This document shows positions 9,189 to 17,272 of a stretch of DNA of 64,000 nucleotides, piece after piece; positions within the stretch are counted from its first letter, which is position 1; each line of letters opens with the position of its first letter. A program made the position numbers and the translations under genes. Below the pieces are notes generated by a model. The model was not told the origin of the DNA. It saw only the letters and a list, made by a program, of their open reading frames with translations, and did no database searches. The stretch spans positions 62,001-126,000 of the forward strand of contig LOER01000023.1 of NCBI GenBank assembly GCA_001515945.1. The letters are read 5' to 3'. Source of the stretch: Desulfitibacter sp. BRH_c19. Its GTDB lineage: Bacteria > Bacillota > DSM-16504 > Desulfitibacterales > Desulfitibacteraceae.

Positions 9189-9824
9189 TTAGGGCCCCAT
9201 TTCAAGACTAGAAGAAATAGCTTGGGAAAGATCCATATGGCCGGTTAATGTTTCAACATATTGACCTTCAACTAAAAACTGAACTCTATCAACTGTTGGG
9301 AACTGGGTAAGTGTATTAACTATTGAATAAACAGTTAGTGCTTCAGAAGTTGTTCCACCTATATGATTGTCTATTAATTCTTTTGAGAAATCAACAATTA
9401 CTAAACCATCACTTTTGACATTTATATCTTTAAGTACAGTTCCAACTGGAATAATTGGAAGTAGATCACTATCTGCACTTGGGCCTTTTATTAATTCATT
9501 GACGGTTGCTCGCCCTATTCCCTCAACTTTGGAAATTTCTCTCTCTTCCATTACCAACGTTTGTCCCTGGCTATCACCAAACCACAGTTGTACTACAATT
9601 TGCTCGCCAGGTTCTTCAAGTGAATAGTCCTCTGCGTTCATGGGAACCTCTTGGAATTGATTTTCCTCTGGAATATCAATTGTTATTGTTGGCTCCTCTT
9701 CACCTCTGAATTTTTCTTTTAATGATGTTAAGGTATTGATAGCACCGCAACCGGCCATAACTAACATACAGCCCACAATGAGAATAATCACAAAAATCTT
9801 TTGCTTTCTAGATTTAATTAACAC
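9189..9824 (-). CDS. GerMN-domain lipoprotein
   Basis: 211 aa from a GTG start. An N-terminal hydrophobic stretch ends in a lipobox (VMAGC near residue 25), so it should be membrane-anchored outside the cell. The remainder is one GerMN domain, seen as QLWFGDSQGQTLVMEERE, VNELIKGPS, LLPIIPVGTVLKDI and VDFSKELIDNH. In GerM of Bacillus this domain is duplicated and needed for spore cortex and germination; here it occurs once. The GTG lies seven bases after GGGAGG; an ATG 13 codons upstream would bury that site. It is transcribed toward the amidase gene and has its own terminator. Confidence 0.88.
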   Translation of the reverse strand: MLIKSRKQKIFVIILIVGCMLVMAGCGAINTLTSLKEKFRGEEEPTITIDIPEENQFQEVPMNAEDYSLEEPGEQIVVQLWFGDSQGQTLVMEEREISKVEGIGRATVNELIKGPSADSDLLPIIPVGTVLKDINVKSDGLVIVDFSKELIDNHIGGTTSEALTVYSIVNTLTQFPTVDRVQFLVEGQYVETLTGHMDLSQAISSSLEMGP

Positions 9825-10025
9825 AAAAAATCCTCCCTTCCTAAATTGTTTTTCATAGTACATGTTTATCCTTGAAAGGAGGAATTTATTACTATTTTCT
9901 TATTTGCTTTTTTTCACTAGAAGATAAAACAAAAGTTATACTTCCTGATAGTACTAAAAAGGATTTTTGTCTTTTTTTGAAGAATTAAGATATATAATAA
10001 TATATTCCTTGGAGGTAATAGTATA

Positions 10026-10775
10026 ATGCGATTAAAGGCTCTTATTGTAGATGATGAATATCCTGCAAGAATGGAATTGCGATATTTATTAGAAAAATTC
10101 TCCCATGTTGAAGTGGTAGGCGAAGCAACCAATGCAGCTGAGGCTCTTCAGCTAATAAATGCGCTAGATTACTCGATTATTTTTCTAGATATTAATATGC
10201 CTGGAGTTAATGGACTTGACTTAAGCAAGCAAATAAAAAATAATCCTCAAAAACCTAATGTTATTTTTGTAACAGCTCATGAAGAATATGCATTGGAGGC
10301 TTTTGGAGTAGATGCTGTAGATTACTTACTTAAACCAGTTAACCCTGAAAGGTTGACTGAAGCTTTATTAAAAGTTGAAAATAGAATTGCAAAAACCAAT
10401 AATATTGCTACTAAACCTAAGAGTGAAGCCAACTCTACTACCCTTGATATAATCCCTATTGAAAGTCAAGGAAAAACAGTTCTCTTAAAGCATACTGATA
10501 TCATTTACGTAAATGCTCAAAATGATTACTGTATATTTAAAACATTTGATAAACAATTTTTATCTAGGTTCACCTTAAAAGACCTAGAAGCAAGACTTAA
10601 CAAAAATCTTTTCTTTCGTTGTCATCGTTCATACCTTGTGAACATTAAACGAGTTCGGGAAGTAACACCCCTTTATAATGGTACACTTTTATTAACAGTA
10701 GACGATAAAGAGAAAAGTGAAGTGCCAGTTAGTAGATCACAGGTGAAACAAATTAGAAATTCATTAGGAATGTGA
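10026..10775 (+). CDS. LytTR-family response regulator (CheY-like receiver plus LytTR DNA-binding domain)
   Basis: 249 aa. Receiver domain (1-120) with acidic pocket VDDEYPAR, phospho-acceptor aspartate in IIFLDINMPG near 55, conserved Thr in FVTAHEEYA and Lys in LLKPVNPERL. LytTR domain (about 145-249) with IPIESQGKTVLLKHTDIIYV and CHRSYLVNIKRV. Such regulators bind promoter direct repeats and often control cell-surface or quorum genes. No sensor kinase is adjacent, so it is an orphan here. Ribosome-binding site TTGGAGG ten bases before ATG. Its 3' end overlaps the convergent ptb gene by 12 bases. Confidence 0.94.
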   Translation: MRLKALIVDDEYPARMELRYLLEKFSHVEVVGEATNAAEALQLINALDYSIIFLDINMPGVNGLDLSKQIKNNPQKPNVIFVTAHEEYALEAFGVDAVDYLLKPVNPERLTEALLKVENRIAKTNNIATKPKSEANSTTLDIIPIESQGKTVLLKHTDIIYVNAQNDYCIFKTFDKQFLSRFTLKDLEARLNKNLFFRCHRSYLVNIKRVREVTPLYNGTLLLTVDDKEKSEVPVSRSQVKQIRNSLGM

Positions 10776-11675
10776 TGGTTTTTCATATGCAAGACAAGCC
10801 AAGGCAATTGAATTAAGCTTGCCCTCTGCATTCTCTGCCCTTGAAGTCAATACTATAGGATTAGTTGCACCTAGAACAAGTCCAGCCATTTTTGCTTTCG
10901 CAAAATAAATCAATGCTTTCCCAAAGGCATTGCCTGTTTCAATATTTGGAAGCAAAAACAAGTCTGCCTTGCCAGATATCTTACTGTCAATTCCTTTGTG
11001 GTGAGCTGCATCTTGACTAACAGCTACATCAAGGGCAATTGGGCCTTCAACAATTCCTTTGGGCAATTCACCTCTTTTACTCATTTCTGAAAGTTCCTTA
11101 GCATCAACAGTTGCTGGCATTTTTGAGTTGACCTGCTCATTAGCTGTCAAAACCGCAACATGTGGATTATCAAGCCCCATTGCATTTAGCGTTAATAGTG
11201 CATTAACTAAAATGTCTTTTTTCTCATTAATATTTGGAGCTATATTTATTCCTCCGTCTGTAAGGTATAATAATCTATCCCACCCTGGGATTTCAAAAAC
11301 TCCTAAATGACTTAATAATCTACCTGTTCGTAGGCCTTCTTCCTTATTTAAGACTGCCTTTAAAAATGTGCTACTATTAATAAGGCCCTTCATCAAAATA
11401 TGTGCTTCTCCTTTTTTTACCAGAGAAACGGCCTTTAAAGCCGCCTTCTCGTCGTCGGGCTCATCTACAATTTCATAGCCTGCATTGATGCCCATGTTTT
11501 TTAAAATAGACCCTATACGGATTGCATCTCCCACAAGAATGGCTGAAGCTAATTTTGCTCTTCTGGCAGCGTCTATGGCTTCAAGGACATCTTTATCCTG
11601 TGCAACAGCAACGCTTATTAGATAATTCCCTCTACTTTTGGCACTTTCTAGAATTTCATTGAAATTGTGGTACAA
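10764..11675 (-). CDS. ptb: Phosphate butyryltransferase-type phosphotransacylase
   Basis: 303 aa, typical of Ptb. Converts an acyl-CoA (butyryl-CoA or a branched analogue) and phosphate to acyl phosphate and CoA. Family segments: ILVGDAIRIGSIL near 45, LMKGLINSSTFLKAVLNKEEGLRTG near 95, GPIALDVAVS near 205 and the C-terminal AGLVLGATNPIVLTSRA. The butyrate kinase gene lies 27 nt upstream, making a Ptb-Buk pair that yields ATP by substrate-level phosphorylation. Phosphate acetyltransferase is the close alternative, but the Buk neighbour argues for butyrate or branched-chain acids. Confidence 0.92.
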   Translation of the reverse strand: MYHNFNEILESAKSRGNYLISVAVAQDKDVLEAIDAARRAKLASAILVGDAIRIGSILKNMGINAGYEIVDEPDDEKAALKAVSLVKKGEAHILMKGLINSSTFLKAVLNKEEGLRTGRLLSHLGVFEIPGWDRLLYLTDGGINIAPNINEKKDILVNALLTLNAMGLDNPHVAVLTANEQVNSKMPATVDAKELSEMSKRGELPKGIVEGPIALDVAVSQDAAHHKGIDSKISGKADLFLLPNIETGNAFGKALIYFAKAKMAGLVLGATNPIVLTSRAENAEGKLNSIALACLAYEKPSHS

Positions 11676-11702
11676 GAATTACCACCTCCTTGAGAAACCC
11701 AT

Positions 11703-12770
11703 TTAATATTCTTTAGCCACTTCTTCTCTTCTAAGTACTCTTAGAGCCCCCATAGCTAAAGACCCCAGTTCTTCTTCACCTGGAACGAGTATTACAGGAG
11801 CAATGAATTTCACTCGTTTAATAATATCATCTGTGATTCTTTTTGAATGAGCTATTCCGCCAGTAATTATAATCCGATCAACTTGACCCTCTAGTACTGC
11901 AGACATGGCAGCAATCTCCTTACTTACCTGATAGGAAAGAGCATTCAGTAAAAGGACTGCCTGTTGATTACCATCTACTGCCATTTTTTCAATTTCTCTA
12001 AGATCTTTTACCCCCAGATAAGCAAATAAACCACCTTTGCTAATAAGCTTTTCTTTCATTTCTTTATGGGTATACTTACCTGAATAGCACAAATTCATCA
12101 ATTGCGTTGCAGGTAGACCTCCACATCTATCTGGAGAAAAAGGGCCTTCTTCAATGGCATTGTTTACATCAATCATTCTGCCACGTTTGTGAGGAGTAAC
12201 CGATACTCCACTCCCTAGATGGGCCACCACAAAATTAAATTCTTGATAGCCCTTACCTAATTCCTTTGCCACTTTATGGGCGACTGCTTTCATGTTTAGA
12301 GCATGTGACAAGCTAGTTCTGTCAATATCAGGTAATCCTGATATTCTTGCTACAGGTTCCATTTCATCAACAGAAACGGGATCAACTATAAAGGCTGGAA
12401 TATTCAACTTACTAGCAATATTGTAGGCAATTACTGCACCAAGATTGGATGCATGTTCTCCCCTTTTCCCTTCCTTCAGATCACTAAGCATATTTTCACT
12501 AACTCGGTACGTTCCACCAGCTAAAGGTTTAACCAGTCCGCCACGTCCAACAACAGCATTAATTGAGTTAAGCTCTATATTTGCCTTTGCAAGTTCTTTT
12601 AATATAAGTTCTAGGCGATATGTATACTGATCAAATACCCTTGCAAACTGTTCCAATTCTATTACCTCATGCTCAAGGGTTTTCTTTAATATTGGTTGGT
12701 CATCTGCAAATACAGCAAACTTTGTTGAAATAGCTCCTGGATTAATAACAAGAATATTATTTTTCTCCAT
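11703..12770 (-). CDS. buk: Butyrate kinase
   Basis: 355 aa, standard length. ASKHA acyl kinase making ATP from acyl phosphate. Seen: LVINPGAISTKFAVF at the N terminus, VGRGGLVKPLAGGTY near 90, VAHLGSGVSVTPHKRGRMIDVNNA near 180, EGPFSPDRCGGLP near 210 and IITGGIAHSKR near 300. First gene of the ptb-buk unit, 25 nt downstream of hisC. With ptb it can run either as the terminal butyrate-forming step or for branched-chain keto-acid oxidation, which fits IorAB elsewhere in the window. Confidence 0.96.
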   Translation of the reverse strand: MEKNNILVINPGAISTKFAVFADDQPILKKTLEHEVIELEQFARVFDQYTYRLELILKELAKANIELNSINAVVGRGGLVKPLAGGTYRVSENMLSDLKEGKRGEHASNLGAVIAYNIASKLNIPAFIVDPVSVDEMEPVARISGLPDIDRTSLSHALNMKAVAHKVAKELGKGYQEFNFVVAHLGSGVSVTPHKRGRMIDVNNAIEEGPFSPDRCGGLPATQLMNLCYSGKYTHKEMKEKLISKGGLFAYLGVKDLREIEKMAVDGNQQAVLLLNALSYQVSKEIAAMSAVLEGQVDRIIITGGIAHSKRITDDIIKRVKFIAPVILVPGEEELGSLAMGALRVLRREEVAKEY

Positions 12771-12795
12771 TAAAGTAAATTTTCCACCTTTCTAT

Positions 12796-13917
12796 TTAGA
12801 TAGAGGAATCTGCTAAAATTAATAATACTTCTTTTAACGAAGCTATAAACCTTTGATTCTCTTCCTGGGTGCCTATGGTGACCCTTATGAAGGTATCCAT
12901 ACCAAAAATATCTCCAGTACGTATTATAACTCCCCTCTTTTGCAGCTCTATGAAAACTTCTTTAGAGTTTTTCCTTAAATCCACCATCAGGAAGTTAGCA
13001 TGGGTAGGAATATAGTCTAATCCCATTTCTTCAAAAGATTTATATAAAAATTCTTTTCCAGCTTTGTTCACATCTATACTATTTAGGACATGTTCCTTGT
13101 CTTGTAACCCAGCTAGAGCAGCTTTTTGAGCCATTAGATTAACATTAAAAGGTTCTCTAGTTCTTTCTAAAAGCTGGATCATAGCAGGAACAGCAACTCC
13201 ATATCCTATTCTTAATCCTGCCAAACCATGAATCTTGGAAAAAGTCCTTAGAATTATTATATTTTCTTTTCCATTTTTAACATATTCCATAGACTGAGGA
13301 TAATTCTTATTGTCCACATACTCATAATACGCTTCATCAAAAACAACCACTACATGATCAGGAACCTTTGCTAGGAATTTCTCTACCTCTTCAGATGTTA
13401 CAATGGTTCCTGTTGGGTTATTAGGGTTGCATATAAAAATCATTTTTGTTTTTTCAGTTATTTGTTCTGCCATTTTTTCGAGATCATGGGTATGATTTGT
13501 CACTGGAACCTTTTTAAGAATGCCACCCATCAATAGACACACGAAGTTATATTCAGAAAAGCTAGGATCAGCAACTATTACCTCATCCCCTGGATGAATA
13601 AAAGTCTCACCTAAAAGTTTAATTATTTCGTCAGACCCATTACCAAATATTAATTGATTCTGTGGAACCTCCAAAAAATCGGAAACCATATTTCTTAATT
13701 CAGTACAGTATCCATCAGGATATAAAAACATTTTATGGGCATTATCCTTCATGGCTTGTACAGCCTTCGGGGATGGACCTATGGGGTTTTCATTGGAGGC
13801 TAGTTTGATAACATCTGTTAAACCAAATTCCTTCTGTACTAGCTCTATTGGCTTACCCGGCACATAGGGTCTAATATTCATTATGCATTCACGATACTTA
13901 GGAAAATTTTTACTCAC
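12796..13917 (-). CDS. hisC: Histidinol-phosphate aminotransferase (class I/II PLP aminotransferase)
   Basis: 373 aa. PLP enzyme exchanging an amino group between glutamate and imidazole-acetol phosphate or, in many Firmicutes, aromatic keto acids. Blocks seen: RPYVPGKPIELVQ, KLASNENPIGPSPKA, FGNGSDEII, DPSFSEY, ICNPNNPTGT near 170, DEAYYEYV, the PLP-lysine motif RTFSKIHGLAGLRIGYG near 230, and a terminal IRVTIGT. It lies outside a his operon, so an aromatic role is possible. Start is uncertain: GTG 13926, TTG 13923 and GTG 13917 follow AAAGGAG by 1, 4 and 10 bases; the last is chosen. Confidence 0.92.
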   Translation of the reverse strand: MSKNFPKYRECIMNIRPYVPGKPIELVQKEFGLTDVIKLASNENPIGPSPKAVQAMKDNAHKMFLYPDGYCTELRNMVSDFLEVPQNQLIFGNGSDEIIKLLGETFIHPGDEVIVADPSFSEYNFVCLLMGGILKKVPVTNHTHDLEKMAEQITEKTKMIFICNPNNPTGTIVTSEEVEKFLAKVPDHVVVVFDEAYYEYVDNKNYPQSMEYVKNGKENIIILRTFSKIHGLAGLRIGYGVAVPAMIQLLERTREPFNVNLMAQKAALAGLQDKEHVLNSIDVNKAGKEFLYKSFEEMGLDYIPTHANFLMVDLRKNSKEVFIELQKRGVIIRTGDIFGMDTFIRVTIGTQEENQRFIASLKEVLLILADSSI

Positions 13918-14013
13918 CTTCAACACACTCCTTTAAAAAAGAATTTCTATGTAATTTCCTTTTCAATTATACTACACCAGCACATATTAGCAAAGCAGAG
14001 TGATGATCCATGT

Positions 14014-15189
14014 CTACTTTCCTCCATTATAAGTAAAAATCGCTGGGGAATCTTTTATTACTGTTTCCAAATGTATCTTTTTGCCCCACAAAAAAAACAA
14101 TAACTCTAACGTTTTCTCTAAATATTGTTGGTCTAGCTCCCATTTATCATAGCAATGAAGTAAATACAATTCGCCTTTATTGTTATAATTTCCATCAACT
14201 ACCTTAACTATGGGATGTCCTCCATTAATTAAACTATTGATTATACCATCCCGAACTTTTTCCCAGTTTTTTTCAACAACTACCCATTTTTGACCTTTTT
14301 TTGCATAAAGATATAGATCTAGATTCTCAATTAAACTTTCGTCAAGATAGTTTCTCACAAAAGAAAAATCCCTTTCGTTTCTACGTACATCAAACAAAGC
14401 TTCAATTCCCATTGACTTCTCCAACTCAGCAAATATTTTGAAACCAACAAGGTAAGGGTTTATAAAAAATTTATTTGTTTGCAGCAAATTTGCCTGCATT
14501 TGTGCAAATTGTATAAATTCCTCAGCACTCAGGTTGATTAGACGCATGATTTTAGAATGCCAAAAAGTAGCCCAGCCTTCATTAATTATTCTAGTATCTC
14601 TTAGAGGCAAAAAATACTCGATCTCTTTTTTTAGTATCATTAAAATATCTTTTTGCCACTGGTTAAGATACTGACTATGTAAACAGATAAAGTTAAGAAT
14701 GCCCTCTTCCCCTACTTGAGGATTATTTTTAAGCGCCATGGCAGCATCTAAAAGTTTTTCAACTTCATAACTACCAAATCTTTCTTCGTATCTACTTATT
14801 GTATCCTTGTTTCTCTCCATAGTATTTAGAATATCCTTATCAGTTTTACAAGTAAAAATGTTATTCTTAAAAAAATCACTATGGGCGTAAACGTGGGCTA
14901 CAATCATTGTTTGTTCAACTAAAGATGTATCTTCCAACAAAAATGCATGACATGGATTGGAATTTAAAACTAATTCATAAATTTTGTGCAGATTTAGTTC
15001 ATATTGAAGCTTCATTTTATAAAAATGTTTTCCAAAGCTCCAATGATTAAAGCGAGTAGGAATTCCATATGCTCCAATTGCATGAATAACATCTGATGGA
15101 CATAATTCAAATTCGATTGGATAAAAATCTAAACCGTATTCACTTGCTAGTAAATCTATTTTCTCCACTCTTTTGTGCAGATTTTTCAT
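14014..15189 (-). CDS. spoVR: SpoVR family protein, short form
   Basis: 391 aa. Family needed for spore cortex formation in Bacillus and co-expressed with PrkA and YhbH in many bacteria; biochemical role unknown. Typical segments: YGIPTRFNHWSFGKHFYKMK near 55, NSNPCHAFLLE near 90, VAHVYAHSDFFKNN near 110, INEGWATFWHSKIM near 205 and NPYLVGFKIF near 250. It is shorter than Bacillus SpoVR (about 470 aa) or E. coli YcgB (about 510 aa), mostly at the C terminus. It lies nine bases after yhbH, so the two are co-transcribed. Confidence 0.93.
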   Translation of the reverse strand: MKNLHKRVEKIDLLASEYGLDFYPIEFELCPSDVIHAIGAYGIPTRFNHWSFGKHFYKMKLQYELNLHKIYELVLNSNPCHAFLLEDTSLVEQTMIVAHVYAHSDFFKNNIFTCKTDKDILNTMERNKDTISRYEERFGSYEVEKLLDAAMALKNNPQVGEEGILNFICLHSQYLNQWQKDILMILKKEIEYFLPLRDTRIINEGWATFWHSKIMRLINLSAEEFIQFAQMQANLLQTNKFFINPYLVGFKIFAELEKSMGIEALFDVRRNERDFSFVRNYLDESLIENLDLYLYAKKGQKWVVVEKNWEKVRDGIINSLINGGHPIVKVVDGNYNNKGELYLLHCYDKWELDQQYLEKTLELLFFLWGKKIHLETVIKDSPAIFTYNGGK

Positions 15190-15198
15190 AGGAATCCC

Positions 15199-16353
15199 CT
15201 ATTCTGAAAAGAATTTTTTTAGCGCCAGATGGACATCTGTTCTATCCTTTATATTAACGGGCACAAACTTTTTATTACTGCAAAGGGGTTTATATAAATC
15301 CATTAGGGTTCCAGTTTTATAATAGGGATTTGCAATTTCTGCATATCCAACTGAATTACATGTTCCTATCAAGGTTTCCATTAATTCATAGCACTTAACA
15401 TTGTCTGATGGAAGGTTATCTCCATCAGAAAAATGGAAGGTATAGATATTATATTCTGAAGGTTTATACTTGTTACCTATTAAATCCAGAGCTAATGCGT
15501 AAACTGAAGAACATCTTGTGCCTCCGCTTTCTCCTTTTGTAAAAAAATCAATCTCTGCAACTTCTTTAGCTTCTGTGTGGTGTGCTAAAAAAACTATCTC
15601 AACTTTTTTATAATATACCCTTAAAAATCTAGTCATCCAAAAGAAGAAACTTCTAGCAAAATATTTTTCGTATGTACCCATCGAACCAGAGATATCCATC
15701 ATAGCAAACACTACAGCACCATAAGAAATTTCTTCAGTTTTGTCCCATGTACTAAAACGCAAATCCTCCGGAATAAAAGTATTAACAATATTAGTTCCAT
15801 TTAAATTCATTCCATTTAAGGAATTTCTTCTGATATTTTCTAAAATTGTTTTTTTCTTGTCAAGATTACTAAGAGACCCTGTTCTACTGATACTCTTAAA
15901 TTCTAAAGTGTCATCTTTTATTATCTTTGCACCTTTTTTTTGAAGATCGGGAAGCCTTAGCTCTTTAAAAAGAATGTCTTCCACATCTTCAAGATTTATT
16001 TCTACTTCATAATAACTTACTCCTGGAAGAGTTCCAGCTCCTAATTTGCCTCTTTCATACTGTGTGTTTTGTTCCTTGATGGTACTTAAGACTTTACCTT
16101 CCTTTGTATTGCCCAAACCCTGACCAGCATAGTCTATCTGCTGTAGATTATACCGAAAACAATATTCTTCCATAGACTGGACTGGTATTTTGAAAAGCTT
16201 TTTCCCTTTTTCTAGTATTAAACTTTCATCACAAAGGAACTCAGCTAAATTATTTTTAAGAGCTTCAAGAACCTTTTTTCTATGTCGTTCCACATCGATA
16301 AAGGGCTTTCGGTATAATGACCAATCCTCCCTATTAATTCGAAAATTTACCAC
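15199..16353 (-). CDS. yhbH: YhbH family protein (DUF444, von Willebrand-like)
   Basis: 384 aa. DUF444 family, partner of PrkA and SpoVR in stress and sporulation regulons. N-terminal half is charged and holds a GAGTLPGVSYYEVE segment. The C-terminal part shows a degenerate vWA-type metal site, MMDISGSMGTYEK near 215, then FLAHHTEAKEV, GGTRCSSVYALAL and YTFHFSDGDNLPSD. It precedes spoVR with a 9-nt gap. The usual third partner, prkA, is not adjacent but some 7 kb away at 23446-25299. Confidence 0.94.
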   Translation of the reverse strand: MVNFRINREDWSLYRKPFIDVERHRKKVLEALKNNLAEFLCDESLILEKGKKLFKIPVQSMEEYCFRYNLQQIDYAGQGLGNTKEGKVLSTIKEQNTQYERGKLGAGTLPGVSYYEVEINLEDVEDILFKELRLPDLQKKGAKIIKDDTLEFKSISRTGSLSNLDKKKTILENIRRNSLNGMNLNGTNIVNTFIPEDLRFSTWDKTEEISYGAVVFAMMDISGSMGTYEKYFARSFFFWMTRFLRVYYKKVEIVFLAHHTEAKEVAEIDFFTKGESGGTRCSSVYALALDLIGNKYKPSEYNIYTFHFSDGDNLPSDNVKCYELMETLIGTCNSVGYAEIANPYYKTGTLMDLYKPLCSNKKFVPVNIKDRTDVHLALKKFFSE

Positions 16354-16423
16354 TGTAATCTCTCCGTTCAGGAAGCTGTTTTTACACCTTATGCTTTTTG
16401 GCTTGTACAGTTAACTCTTTCAA

Positions 16424-16463
16424 AATAAAAAAACAAATATTCCCCTTTCGCCGGAATATTTGT
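16424..16463 (-). terminator. Terminator of the universal stress protein gene
   Basis: Perfect 11-bp stem (16433-16443 and 16453-16463, ACAAATATTCC and its complement) with a nine-base loop. On the minus strand it is followed by TTTTTTTATTTT. It sits about 40 nt after the stop codon at 16504 and upstream of yhbH, so uspA is a separate transcript. Confidence 0.9.
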
Positions 16464-16503
16464 CTTCCTAAATCATTTTTTTATTATTATAATGCTACTC
16501 TTC

Positions 16504-16947
16504 CTATTTAATTATCATTACCGGACATGGCGAATTATCAATTAACTGTGTCATTGTATTACCTTTAAAAAGTAATTCAGTCAAGCTAGTCTCACCATGA
16601 TAGCCGATAATCATTAAATCGCTGCCTATTTCCTCAGATATTGCCTTAATTACTTTTATTGGGTCTCCCCTCTTAATTCTAATCTTATAAGCAATACCAT
16701 TGTCTTTAAATACTTTAGTAGATTTCTGAATACATTCTTCAACATGCGCACTTAGTATTTTCTGAAAATCCTTGCCTCTTGTGACTATTTCATAATCAAC
16801 CTCTGCTGGCATATCATATTTCTCAAGCACATGGAGGATAGTAACTTCTCTATCCGGTTTTTCTTTTATTAATCCTACAATTGTATTAGCTATTTTATTA
16901 GACAAACCTGCACCTGTTGTGGGAAATAGAATTTTTTCAAACATCAT
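16504..16947 (-). CDS. Universal stress protein, UspA family
   Basis: 147 aa single-domain Usp. The ATP-binding pattern G-x2-G-x9-G-N is present as GYHGETSLTELLFKGNT near residue 117, so it belongs to the nucleotide-binding UspFG-type class, followed by the usual NSPCPVMIIK end. N terminus FEKILFPTTG. Family members respond to stress or energy state; the target is unknown. It is divergent from typA across a 325-nt intergenic region and ends in its own terminator. Confidence 0.92.
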   Translation of the reverse strand: MMFEKILFPTTGAGLSNKIANTIVGLIKEKPDREVTILHVLEKYDMPAEVDYEIVTRGKDFQKILSAHVEECIQKSTKVFKDNGIAYKIRIKRGDPIKVIKAISEEIGSDLMIIGYHGETSLTELLFKGNTMTQLIDNSPCPVMIIK

Positions 16948-17272
16948 TAAAACCCCCCTTATTTAAGGAAGAACTTAGCTTCACTTAATACTGTTTACTA
17001 TTTTGATGTTTATAACGAAACTCCTTTTTTTATAATAAAAAAACTTATAAAACTTGGCACTTAGTATAATTTTTGTTAAACTTAAGCCTATTAAGCCTAT
17101 TTCTAGAAACTTTATTATAGTAATTATACTTTTTAATGCTATAATTATAGGGTTGGAGACATATTCAAATTGCTTAACTAAGGAATAAATCATAAAAAAC
17201 AGAGTGAAACTTAATTTAGGAGCATATCCTCAAAAGAGGTGTGTCCCCGTTCATTAAAAAGGAGGACTATTA
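16948..17272. other. Divergent intergenic region between uspA and typA
   Basis: 325 nt, very AT-rich. Several TATAAT-like hexamers occur (for example near 17140) but none has a convincing -35 box at 16-18 bp, so no promoter is assigned. The only organised sequence is the hairpin leader at 17226-17255 just before the typA ribosome-binding site. A small minus-strand open frame at 16981-17193 lacks a ribosome-binding site and is not accepted as a gene. Confidence 0.6.
17226..17255 (+). repeat. Short form of a shared leader hairpin (AAAAGAGGTGTGTCCCCGT motif)
   Basis: The 19 bases at 17232-17250 recur exactly, in reverse orientation, at 31694-31712. In both places the motif is followed by CATT and then, 9-10 bases on, GGAGG and an ATG. 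Here CCTC-AAAA-GAGG can form a small hairpin; the copy at 31.7 kb is longer and pairs GGGGACA with TGTCCCC. It may be a mobile palindromic repeat or a 5' leader element. Confidence 0.6.

Noticed and set aside
16981-17193. 70-codon minus-strand frame with hydrophobic residues upstream of uspA
   Set aside because: No ribosome-binding site, AT-driven composition, and no family resemblance; treated as intergenic.
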